Assembly (NCBI GenBank): GCA_030647575.1
Contig: JAUSJS010000221.1
Coordinates: forward strand, 1 to 12,915
DNA: 12,915 bases
Direction: 5' to 3'
Origin: Candidatus Limnocylindrales bacterium
GTDB taxonomy: Bacteria; Chloroflexota; Limnocylindria; Limnocylindrales; CSP1-4
Shown here: piece after piece, positions 6,477 through 12,582 of the stretch
Position numbering within the stretch: position 1 is the first letter of the stretch
Layout: each line of letters opens with the position of its first letter
Made by a program: the position numbers and the translations under genes
Notes under the pieces: generated by a model
Told to the model about the DNA's origin: nothing
The model's database searches: none
What the model saw: only the letters and a program-made list of their open reading frames with translations

Positions 6477-9400
6477 TCAGCGGGACTTGGCCGCCGCGGC
6501 CGCGCGCTTGGCCGACGGTTTGACCCGGAGCCCCGGTCGCTCGCCTCGGCCATTCGTTCGGCCGCCCCGGCCCGCCTCCTCCGCGAAGGTCACGTCGGAG
6601 AGCGGCACCAATGGCTCGCCGCGCAACACCCGGGCGAGGTACTCCCCGGTCGCGGAGCCCTTGATCGCGGCGACGTCCTCGGGCGTTCCCTCGGCAATGA
6701 TCAGTCCGCCGCGATCGCCGCCCCCTGGGCCGAGATCGACGATCCAGTCGGCCGTCTTGATCACATCGAGGTTGTGCTCGATCACCAGGACCGTGTTCCC
6801 GGCGTCGACCAGCCGGTGGAGGACCTGGAGGAGCTTCTCCACGTCGGCGAAGTGAAGCCCGGTCGTCGGCTCGTCGAGGACGTAGAGGGTCCGGCCGGTG
6901 GCCCGCCGCGAGAGCTCCGTGGAGAGCTTGACTCGCTGCGCCTCGCCGCCCGACAGGGTCGTGGCGGGCTGGCCGAGGTGGGCGTACCCGAGGCCGACGT
7001 CGTAGAGGGTCTGGAGCTTCGCCTTGACCTTGGGAACCGCCGAGAAGAAGTCGAGCGCCTCGGCGATCGTCATCTCCAGCACGTCGGCGATCGACTTGCC
7101 CTTGTAATGGACCTCGAGCGCCTCGCGGTTGTAGCGCTTGCCGTGGCAGACCTCGCACGAGACATAAACATCGGGCAGGAACTGCATCTCGATCTTGAGG
7201 ATGCCGTCGCCCTTGCAGTTCTCGCAGCGGCCGCCCTTGACGTTGAAGCTGAACCGCCCCGGCGTGTAGCCGCGAAGACGCGACTCCGGGACCCCGGCGA
7301 ACAGCTCCCGGATCGGCGTGAACAGCCCGACGTACGTCGCCGGATTGGAGCGCGGCGTCCGGCCGATCGGGCTCTGGTCGATCTCGATGATCTTGTCGAT
7401 GTGCTCCGCGCCATGGAGCGCGTCGTGTGCGCCGACCGGCTCCCGTGAACCGTTCAGCTCGCGAGCCAGGCCGCGATACAGGACGTCGGTGACGAGGGTG
7501 CTCTTGCCGCTGCCCGACACGCCGGTGACCGCCAGGAACGTGCCCAGCGGGACTTCGAAGTCGACCCCTCGCAGGTTGTGCTCGCGGGCACCCCGGACGG
7601 TCAGTGTCTTGCCGCTGCCCGCCCGTCGCGTCGCGGGTACGGCGACGGAACGTTCGCCACGCAGGAAGGCGCCGGTGATCGAGCGCGGTTCGGCCAGGAC
7701 CGTCTCGAGCGGGCCGTTGGCGATGATCTCCCCGCCGTGCTCCCCCGCCCCGGGCCCGATGTCCACCACCCAATCGGCGGTCCGGATCGTCTCCTCATCG
7801 TGCTCGACGACGAGAACGGTATTGCCGAGGTCGCGAAGGCGGGTCAGGGTCGCGATCAGCTTCGCGTTGTCGCGCTGGTGGAGCCCGATCGATGGCTCGT
7901 CCAGGATGTACAGGACGCCCATCAGGGTCGTACCGATCTGGGTCGCCAGCCGGATCCGCTGCGCCTCGCCGCCGGACAAGGTGACGCTGGTCCGGTCGAG
8001 GGTCAGGTAGTCCAGCCCGACGTCAACGAGGAACCCTATCCGGGCCACGATCTCCTTGAGCAGCTGATGGGCGATCGTGCGCTCGCGCTGGGTGAGACCG
8101 GCGGTCAGACCGGTCGCCCAGTCGAGGGCGTCGGTGATCGACAGCGTCGAGATCTCCCAGATGTTGCGGTCCGCAATGGTCACGCCGAGAATCTCGGGCC
8201 GGAGGCGCTTGCCGCCGCAGACCGGACAGGGTCGAGTGACCATGTACTTCTCGAGCTCGGCCTTGATGTAGTCCGAGTCCGTTTCGCGGTAGCGGCGCTC
8301 CAGGTTGGTGACGATTCCCTCGAAGGTCGACTTGTAGGTGTTCTCGCCGCGCTCGTGGCGGTAACTGACGACGACCTTTTCGTCCTTCGCCGCGCGGAGG
8401 ATGTAGTCGATGGCCTCAGGCGGCAGATCGCGAACCGGGGCCTTGTAGTCCCAACCGTGGGCCGCACAGATCGCCTCGAGGATCTTGAGCCGCCAGGATG
8501 CGTCGGTCGGCATCCTGGTCCACGGCACGAGGGCGCCATTGGCGAGGCTCTTCGAACGGTCCGGGATGACCAGGTCTGGGTCGATCTCGAGCTTGGTCCC
8601 GAGGCCCGTGCAGGCCGGGCAGGCGCCATGCGGCGAATTGAACGAGAAGCTCCGCGGCTCCAGCTCGTCCGCGGTGAAATCGTCGTACGGGCAGCTGTAC
8701 TTCTCGCTGTAGCGGCGCTCCTCGAACGACGGCGGCTCGTCGTCGCGCGGAGCCGGCGCGATGAGCGCGACGCCCTCGCCCAGGCGCAGGGCGGTCTCGA
8801 TCGAGTCGGCCAGCCGGGAGGCGTCAGGGTCCGGGATGACGGCGCCCGTCTCGGGGTCGATCGGCCGGCCGTCCGGCGCTCGGCCGGCACCCTCGGGCGC
8901 ATCGGCATGGCGGACGATGTAGCGATCGACCACGACCTCGATCGTGTGGCGCTTGTACTTGTCGAGCGTGGGCGCGTCGGCGATGTCGAGCATCTCGCCG
9001 TCGACCCGCAGCCGGACGAAGCCCTGCCGGCGGGCGGCGTCGAAGACTCGATCGCCTTCCGTCTTGCGGTCCTTGATCAGCGGCCCAAGAACCAGCAGCC
9101 GCGTGCCCTCCGGCAGGGCGAGGACCTGGTCGACGATCTGCTGGACCGACTGGCGCTCGATGGCGTGGCCGTTCGGGCAATGCGGAACCCCGATCCGGGC
9201 GAACAGCAGGCGGAGGTGGTCGTAGATCTCGGTGACCGTGCCCACGGTCGAGCGCGGGTTGCGCGACGCGCCCTTCTGATCGATCGAGATCGCCGGCGAG
9301 AGCCCGTCGATCTGGTCGACGTCCGGCTTCTCCATCTGCCCGAGGAACTGCCGGGCGTAGGCGCTCAGGCTCTCGACGTAGCGGCGCTGGCCCTCCGCGT

Positions 9401-9542
9401 AGATCGTGTCGAACGCCAGACTGCTCTTGCCTGACCCCGACAGACCGGTGATGACCACCAGCCGGTCGCGCGGGAATGCGACATCGACGTTCTTGAGGTT
9501 GTGTTCGCGTGCGCCACGCACGACGAGCTGATCCTGGGGCAC
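6477..9542 (-). CDS. uvrA: UvrABC excinuclease subunit A (UvrA), DNA damage-sensing ATPase
   Basis: The 1,021-residue product is somewhat longer than typical UvrA (~940-960). It has two ABC ATPase modules: Walker A GLSGSGKS (K39) with signature LSGGEAQ (~522-528) and ILDEPSIGL; and GVSGSGKS (K680) with LSGGEAQ (~863-869) and VLDEPTTGL. The C-terminal zinc module is intact (C773/C776 and C796/C799), as is CPVC (439-442). In the first zinc module the second Cys is replaced (C284-P-Y-D287, then C308/C311). The protein scans DNA as a dimer, loads UvrB and starts nucleotide excision repair. Extra length comes partly from an insertion near 230-275 and an Ala/Lys/Arg-rich tail. The GTG at 9542 fits the family's N-terminus (QLVVRGAREHNLKN follows directly) and a predicted leaderless transcript. 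A LexA box lies 30 bp upstream. No uvrB or uvrC is in the window. Confidence 0.97.
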   Translation of the reverse strand: MPQDQLVVRGAREHNLKNVDVAFPRDRLVVITGLSGSGKSSLAFDTIYAEGQRRYVESLSAYARQFLGQMEKPDVDQIDGLSPAISIDQKGASRNPRSTVGTVTEIYDHLRLLFARIGVPHCPNGHAIERQSVQQIVDQVLALPEGTRLLVLGPLIKDRKTEGDRVFDAARRQGFVRLRVDGEMLDIADAPTLDKYKRHTIEVVVDRYIVRHADAPEGAGRAPDGRPIDPETGAVIPDPDASRLADSIETALRLGEGVALIAPAPRDDEPPSFEERRYSEKYSCPYDDFTADELEPRSFSFNSPHGACPACTGLGTKLEIDPDLVIPDRSKSLANGALVPWTRMPTDASWRLKILEAICAAHGWDYKAPVRDLPPEAIDYILRAAKDEKVVVSYRHERGENTYKSTFEGIVTNLERRYRETDSDYIKAELEKYMVTRPCPVCGGKRLRPEILGVTIADRNIWEISTLSITDALDWATGLTAGLTQRERTIAHQLLKEIVARIGFLVDVGLDYLTLDRTSVTLSGGEAQRIRLATQIGTTLMGVLYILDEPSIGLHQRDNAKLIATLTRLRDLGNTVLVVEHDEETIRTADWVVDIGPGAGEHGGEIIANGPLETVLAEPRSITGAFLRGERSVAVPATRRAGSGKTLTVRGAREHNLRGVDFEVPLGTFLAVTGVSGSGKSTLVTDVLYRGLARELNGSREPVGAHDALHGAEHIDKIIEIDQSPIGRTPRSNPATYVGLFTPIRELFAGVPESRLRGYTPGRFSFNVKGGRCENCKGDGILKIEMQFLPDVYVSCEVCHGKRYNREALEVHYKGKSIADVLEMTIAEALDFFSAVPKVKAKLQTLYDVGLGYAHLGQPATTLSGGEAQRVKLSTELSRRATGRTLYVLDEPTTGLHFADVEKLLQVLHRLVDAGNTVLVIEHNLDVIKTADWIVDLGPGGGDRGGLIIAEGTPEDVAAIKGSATGEYLARVLRGEPLVPLSDVTFAEEAGRGGRTNGRGERPGLRVKPSAKRAAAAAKSR

Positions 9543-9548
9543 ATCAGG

Positions 9549-9577
9549 AGTGTAGCGGACGACGTTGCTTTCGAACA
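9549..9577 (-). promoter_or_regulatory. Candidate uvrA promoter giving a leaderless mRNA
   Basis: On the minus strand TACACT (9554-9549) is a fair -10 element ending six bases before the uvrA GTG. The position 17 bp further up (9577-9572, TGTTCG) is a poor -35 and coincides with half of the LexA box. No Shine-Dalgarno sequence fits between -10 and GTG, so transcription would start at or next to the start codon. LexA bound there would cover the -35 region. The promoter is inference; the spacing is what is seen. Confidence 0.4.
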
Positions 9578-9585
9578 GCCGTTCG
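9572..9585. promoter_or_regulatory. LexA (SOS) box upstream of uvrA
   Basis: CGAAC-AGCC-GTTCG has perfect 5-bp arms with a 4-bp spacer and fits the SOS box of Bacillus and mycobacteria (CGAAC N4 GTTCG), differing at one flexible spacer position. It is 30 bp before the uvrA GTG and overlaps the predicted -35. uvrA is a classic LexA target, so the context supports a real operator: repressed normally, released upon DNA damage. Confidence 0.8.
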
Positions 9586-9607
9586 GTTGACCGCCTCGGT
9601 GGCGGCG

Positions 9608-9630
9608 AGGCACGCCCAGGGGCTGTGCCT
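9608..9630 (-). terminator. Candidate terminator hairpin after vapBC
   Basis: AGGCAC (9608-9613) pairs with GTGCCT (9625-9630), and the interior adds GCC with GGC across a small CAGG loop and one bulge. It begins 19 bp past the vapC stop in the direction of transcription and lies before the uvrA operator, where a boundary between the two units is expected. There is no T-run, so it would be an I-shaped terminator typical of GC-rich bacteria, or merely a stabilising hairpin. Confidence 0.4.
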
Positions 9631-9648
9631 GAAGGACGCGACTCCCGG

Positions 9649-10083
9649 TCACTCCTCGAGGAGGTCCTCCACGCCACGCAGGTCCATCGGGTAGAGGTGC
9701 CGGAGGCCGGGCACGACGGAGAACGCCCGATCGGCCGACACGAGTGCGTCGGCGCCCCGGCGGAGGGCGACGGCCGCCAGCACGGCATCGAACGACCCGA
9801 GCTCCGGGTGGGCGACGAACAGCCGAAGTCCTTCGATCAGGTCGTCCGCATCGGTCGCGATCAACGGCGCGAGGAGGGTCGAATAGCGCCGCCCGAGTTC
9901 GGCGGCGTCGTCGCGCGGCCGACGGCGCGATCGGACGTGGACGAACTCCTCGATGACGTGCGTCGTGGTGACGGCGAGAAGCGAACCTCGGGAGGCGGCT
10001 TCCAGGATCCGCCGGCACGGATCGCGAAGCGGATGGTCAGCGCCCGCGGCGTAGGCGAGGATCGTGGTGTCGAGGACGATCAC
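9649..10083 (-). CDS. PIN-domain ribonuclease toxin, VapC-like
   Basis: The 144-residue product starts at GTG, overlapping the antitoxin stop (GTGA). The PIN-domain acidic residues are in place: D5 (VLDTT), E45/E46 (HVIEEFVH), D99 (GSFDAVLAA) and D118 (VSADRAF). This set coordinates Mg2+ for RNA cleavage; VapC toxins typically cut tRNA or rRNA and inhibit translation, and are neutralised by the cognate antitoxin. Length is normal for the family. The gene is downstream of and coupled to a small DNA-binding-type antitoxin gene, the standard VapBC order. The RNA target cannot be inferred. Confidence 0.88.
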   Translation of the reverse strand: MIVLDTTILAYAAGADHPLRDPCRRILEAASRGSLLAVTTTHVIEEFVHVRSRRRPRDDAAELGRRYSTLLAPLIATDADDLIEGLRLFVAHPELGSFDAVLAAVALRRGADALVSADRAFSVVPGLRHLYPMDLRGVEDLLEE

Positions 10084-10328
10084 ACGCGGTCGTGCGCCTC
10101 GTCGAGCTCGGCGCGAAGCTCCTCGGGCGACCCGAGCGACATCGGGGCTGCGTGCAGGATCGCCTCGTATGCAGCACGGCGCTCGTCGATGTCAGCCGGC
10201 AGGGCAACGTCGATGGCGTCGCGGATCACCATCGCAACCGAGACCCGCCGGCGCCGAGCCTGGGCGGCGACGCGCTCATAGCGAGCCCGATCGAGCAGGA
10301 CCTGGAGCCGACGTTCATACATGCACAT
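10080..10328 (-). CDS. Ribbon-helix-helix-like antitoxin, VapB-like
   Basis: The product has 82 residues (80 if the second ATG, at 10322, is used). The N-terminus YERRLQVLLD followed by RYERVAAQARRRRVSVAMVIRDAID reads as the beta-strand plus two helices of a ribbon-helix-helix (CopG/Arc-like) DNA-binding domain; the acidic C-terminal part (SPEELRAELDEAHD) would wrap the toxin. The stop overlaps the PIN toxin start. No Shine-Dalgarno sequence precedes either ATG; a -10-like TAATGT (10334-10329) places the likely transcription start at about 10322, so MYERR may be the true, leaderless start. The protein probably represses its own promoter, which holds a direct repeat. Confidence 0.82.
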   Translation of the reverse strand: MCMYERRLQVLLDRARYERVAAQARRRRVSVAMVIRDAIDVALPADIDERRAAYEAILHAAPMSLGSPEELRAELDEAHDRV

Positions 10329-10332
10329 ACAT
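10316..10332 (-). promoter_or_regulatory. Direct repeat at the antitoxin start, candidate autoregulatory operator
   Basis: On the minus strand ATGTATG (10332-10326), TGC, ATGTATG (10322-10316) is a perfect 7-bp direct repeat with a 10-bp period, one helical turn. It overlaps the -10-like TAATGT and both candidate antitoxin ATG codons. Ribbon-helix-helix repressors bind short, helically phased subsites, so this is a plausible operator. The first ATG also opens a 5-codon frame (MYVHV, stop) that overlaps the antitoxin start. Confidence 0.4.
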
Positions 10333-10458
10333 TAGCATGAGCCGCAGGCGACGTTCAGCGACGACGTCACGGCCGCTGTCCGTGAGCGTCGAACCAGGCG
10401 AGACCGCGTGCCCGTGAGCGGGGAGCGGACGGCGGCAACGGGCAAGGACCACTGCCGG

Positions 10459-10496
10459 TTGCCTGGTCCGCCGTCGCGGGCAGATGATTGGACCAG
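10459..10496 (+). promoter_or_regulatory. Candidate promoter with inverted repeat upstream of the SagB-type gene
   Basis: TTGCCT (10459-10464) and GATGAT (10483-10488) are 18 bp apart and each match four of six consensus bases. CTGGTCC (10463-10469) and GGACCAG (10490-10496) are a perfect 7-bp inverted repeat that brackets the -10. The leader would be ~50 nt. The repeat may be an operator or a small hairpin; evidence is positional only. The rest of the gap between antitoxin and this gene (10333-10547) shows no gene. Confidence 0.3.
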
Positions 10497-10547
10497 CCGG
10501 CGCCCTGAGCGCGATCGAGCGAGCCGGCCGAAAGGCAGGTGGCAACG

Positions 10548-11636
10548 ATGGGCCGCCGGGAGATCGGTCTCGTCAGCAGCACGCTCCTCTTGCCGGCGAC
10601 GGCCTTCCTGGCCGTCACCGCCCTCATCTCGGACGTGCTCGATCTCAACGAGTTCGTGTTCCACAAGTACACCGGCTACGCGGCGACCGTGCTCGTCCTC
10701 GTCCACGTTTACGCGCACTGGCCGTCGCTCGTCGCCTTCTGGACCGGCCGGAGCGGGCGCCGATCGGGAACCGAGACCGCGACCTCGAGTCCGGCCGCGG
10801 AAATCGCTCCGTCCTTGCGCCGGGGCATCTCGCGGCGCGCCGTCCTCGCGGCAACGGGGTTCGGGGCGACCGGGTTCGCCGCCGGATGGCTGGCCGGCCC
10901 GTCAGGGGTGAGCCGCCTGCCCGGCGAGGACTTCGGCGCGCTCTATCACCGGGCAAGCTCGCCGGGCTTCGCCGACGCCCTCGGCGCCCTCGTCGGCTGG
11001 GGAGTCCAGCCGGCCCGGACGAAGGACTATCCCGGGGCCGTGCGGTATGCCCTACCGCCGGTCACCGCACCCCCCGATCTGTCCGTCGCCCGGGCGATCG
11101 ATCGGCGGCGCTCGCTGCGCGACTACGCCGGCCGCCCGATGGCGACGGCCGAGCTGTCGTGGCTGCTCCACGCGGCCACGGGGATCACCGGCCCCGGAAG
11201 CCTCCGGGCGGCGCCGTCGGCGGGCGCCCAGTACCCGATCGAGACCTACGTCGTGGCCAGCCGGGTCGAGGGGATCGAGCCGGGGATCTACCACTACGCC
11301 GCCGCCGACCATGCCCTCGAGCGCGTCCGGGGCGGCACGTTCGGAGGGGACCTCGTGATCGCCGGGCTCGGCCAGGAGTTCCTCGGCCAGGCCCCGGTCG
11401 TGCTCGTTCTCAGCGCGATCTTCCAGCGCCTTCGCTGGCGCTATCGCGAGCGCGCCTACCGCTACGCCCTGCTCGAAGCCGGGCACATCGGCCAGAACGT
11501 CTACCTGGCCGCCGAAGCCTCTGGCCTCGGGGCCTGCGCCGTCGGAGCCTTCTTCGACGACGCAATCAACCGGCTGCTCGAGGTGGACGGCGTCGAGGAG
11601 GCTGCCCTCATCCTGGTGCCCATCGGGCCGCGCTGA
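10548..11636 (+). CDS. SagB-type nitroreductase fused to an N-terminal membrane module with a twin-arginine motif
   Basis: The product has 362 residues. The ATG at 10548 is chosen over the GTG at 10539 because AGGTGG lies five bases upstream of it. Residues ~160-362 form a SagB-type FMN oxidoreductase domain: RRRSLRDY (186-193), PSAGAQYP (223-230), PGIYHYAAADHALERV, GHIGQNVYLAAEASGLG (from 312) and the end ALILVPIG. SagB proteins oxidise azolines to azoles in thiazole/oxazole-modified peptides; many free-standing relatives have no known substrate. The N-terminus has helices at ~8-28 and ~41-65 with H39, H53 and H57 (HKYTGY, HVYAHW), like haem-binding membrane cytochromes, then an Arg-rich loop, SRRAVLAA (95-102) and a third helix to ~117. 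Positive charges put the loop inside and the flavin domain outside. No cyclodehydratase or peptide precursor gene is nearby, so azole biosynthesis is not supported. Confidence 0.88.
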   Translation: MGRREIGLVSSTLLLPATAFLAVTALISDVLDLNEFVFHKYTGYAATVLVLVHVYAHWPSLVAFWTGRSGRRSGTETATSSPAAEIAPSLRRGISRRAVLAATGFGATGFAAGWLAGPSGVSRLPGEDFGALYHRASSPGFADALGALVGWGVQPARTKDYPGAVRYALPPVTAPPDLSVARAIDRRRSLRDYAGRPMATAELSWLLHAATGITGPGSLRAAPSAGAQYPIETYVVASRVEGIEPGIYHYAAADHALERVRGGTFGGDLVIAGLGQEFLGQAPVVLVLSAIFQRLRWRYRERAYRYALLEAGHIGQNVYLAAEASGLGACAVGAFFDDAINRLLEVDGVEEAALILVPIGPR

Positions 11637-11748
11637 TGGCTGCCGCGCTCGTGAGTGCGCCGAGGGGCAGCCTGGCGATTCACCCGGACGTGCCTCGAAC
11701 GGGTCCGCTTCGCCCTGTCACTTGCGGGCCGCAGCGTCGGCCTTTGGC

Positions 11749-11776
11749 CCGGCCGCACGCCTCGCAGCGCGGCCGG
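11749..11776. terminator. Candidate hairpin terminator between convergent genes
   Basis: CCGGCCGC (11749-11756) and GCGGCCGG (11769-11776) are perfect 8-bp arms around a 12-nt loop, in the 157-bp gap between the SagB-type gene (plus) and the ATPase remnant (minus). No T-run follows on either strand. Its position fits a bidirectional terminator; being pure GC in a GC-rich genome, it could also be chance. Confidence 0.35.
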
Positions 11777-11793
11777 AGGCCCTTCATCGGTCG

Positions 11794-12130
11794 CTATAGT
11801 CGGACGACGGTCGCTTCTCCGACATGCCCGTACCGATCGGGTTGGCACGTCAGGACGATGATCTGGCAGTGGCGTCCGGCGACCGACAAGACCGCGCCCA
11901 TCGCTTCGAGACGCTGAGGATCGGAGTTCCCAAGCGCATCATCGAGGATGAGCGGGACGCCACCGTCCGGAGCAACGATCATCGCGCAGGCGAGACGAGA
12001 GATGAGCCCGAGCTGCTCTTGGGCGCCCATGCTGAGGCTTTCGAACGGGATCGTCCGGCCCTCCAGCGTTCGGTTCACGACGCGAAGGTTATTGGCGAGC
12101 TCCACTTCGAAGCTCGGCCCGGGCTCCGCC
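11794..12130 (-). pseudogene. C-terminal remnant of an SMC/YhaN-like AAA-type ATPase
   Basis: About 112 residues ending at a TAG (11796-11794). The ABC-type signature is seen as ESLSMGAQEQLGLISRLA, Walker B as VPLILDDALGNSDPQRLEAM, and the end as IIVLTCQPDRYGHVG. This is the C-terminal half of the ATPase head of large coiled-coil ATPases related to SMC, RecN and YhaN, usually 800 residues or more. Homology begins near FEVELANNLRVV (~12120) and nothing upstream in this frame (Cys/Arg-rich, low complexity) looks like the family, so the Walker A half and the coiled coil are missing. It is a truncated relic or the edge of a rearrangement. The parent protein often accompanies a nuclease partner; none is seen here. 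Confidence 0.7.
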
Positions 12131-12195
12131 TGCGGACGGCAACGACCGACAACGGCCGCGGCTCCGACGGCGGCGGCGATCCGACGAGCTCCACA

Positions 12196-12272
12196 GTGTC
12201 CACATCGAAGCCAGCCGCACGAAGCGAACGCCCGTACCAGGGCCGTGTGGACACGATGGGGACACGCTTCGT
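12196..12272. repeat. Two interleaved inverted repeats
   Basis: GTGTCCACA (12196-12204) matches TGTGGACAC (12246-12254), and ACGAAGCG (12219-12226) matches CGCTTCGT (12265-12272). The order is A, B, A', B', so the arms cannot nest as one stem-loop but could form a pseudoknot, or be two independent protein sites. No function can be assigned. Confidence 0.4.
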
Positions 12273-12375
12273 TCATAAGCTGGTCGACCGGGCTCGCGCA
12301 TGGCGCCACACTGCCAGGAGGCACTGCGACCGCCGCTTGACGAGTGGCGCCCGCTTGGTGTTAACTACCGCTATA

Positions 12376-12387
12376 GAACGCGTGTTC
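12376..12387. promoter_or_regulatory. Second LexA-like (SOS) box
   Basis: GAAC-GCGT-GTTC is a perfect 4-bp dyad with 4-bp spacer; with flanks AGAAC..GTTCG it matches the Bacillus/mycobacterial SOS box at all but one outer base. A TATAGA (12372-12377) overlaps it and could be a -10. It lies 111 bp before the truncated darT-like start on the plus strand and ~250 bp before the ATPase remnant on the minus strand. It shares the core of the box at uvrA, which supports recognition by the same LexA. Confidence 0.55.
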
Positions 12388-12498
12388 GACTTGACTAGGC
12401 TCGGAGGGCGAGGCACAGTGACCGGCGAAACCCGTGCGCCCTGAGCGACTGCTGCCGTCCGCTGCACGTGGGGCGCGGTTTGTTCGTGGGGGCCGGAT

Positions 12499-12582
12499 GT
12501 GGACCGACGCGACGTCGGCGAGTTGTTCTACATCGTCCCGATCTCGAACGTGCCTTCGATCATGGCGCTCGGCCTTCTCTCC
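12499..12582 (+). pseudogene. N-terminal remnant of a DarT-like (DUF4433) DNA ADP-ribosyltransferase
   Basis: From GTG at 12499 (GGGGG just upstream) the first ~28 residues read MDRRDVGELFYIVPISNV then PSIMALGLLS, which is the characteristic opening of DarT-family proteins (aromatic-x-I-x-P/H-x-x-N-x-P-x-I, then GLLS). DarT toxins ADP-ribosylate thymidine in single-stranded DNA using NAD+ and are reversed by the macrodomain antitoxin DarG. After residue ~28 the frame (open to 12834) no longer resembles DarT: it is antisense to the dehydrogenase fragment. The NAD-binding Arg region and catalytic Glu are absent, so no activity is expected. No DarG is in the window. The call rests on a short stretch. 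Confidence 0.55.

Larger units (their letters stand above)
12131..12498. other. Gene-free stretch with regulatory-looking elements
   Basis: No convincing intact gene is seen on either strand. A minus-strand frame (about 12272 down to 12130) reads protein-like (GFDVDTVELVGS, then PRPLSVVAVRRR), like the end of a methyltransferase-type protein, but has no start and runs into another frame, so it is at most a decayed piece. The stretch also holds the inverted repeats at 12196-12272 and a LexA-like box at 12376-12387. GTG at 12418, with GGAGGG upstream, opens only an 8-codon frame before TGA at 12442. Confidence 0.5.

Noticed and set aside
7578..9434. Plus-strand open frame of 618 codons and a second at 6447-7448
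   Set aside because: Both are antisense to uvrA, whose two ATPase modules and zinc Cys fully explain the stretch; composition is that of a shadow frame.
9649..10328. PIN protein as part of a repair operon with uvrA
   Set aside because: It is coupled (GTGA) to an antitoxin-like gene and separated from uvrA by a hairpin and a separate LexA-type operator, so a VapBC module is the simpler reading.
10548..11636. Thiazole/oxazole-modified peptide (TOMM) biosynthesis cluster
   Set aside because: Only the SagB-type domain is present; no cyclodehydratase, precursor peptide or transporter is visible, and the enzyme is membrane-anchored.
10484..11917. Plus-strand open frame of 477 codons overlapping the SagB-type gene
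   Set aside because: Arg/Pro/Gly-rich shadow in another frame; the SagB motifs and the ribosome-binding site belong to the frame starting at 10548.
12196..12272. Integron attC-like or transposon-end structure
   Set aside because: The arms are interleaved, not nested as in attC, and there is no integrase, transposase or target duplication nearby.
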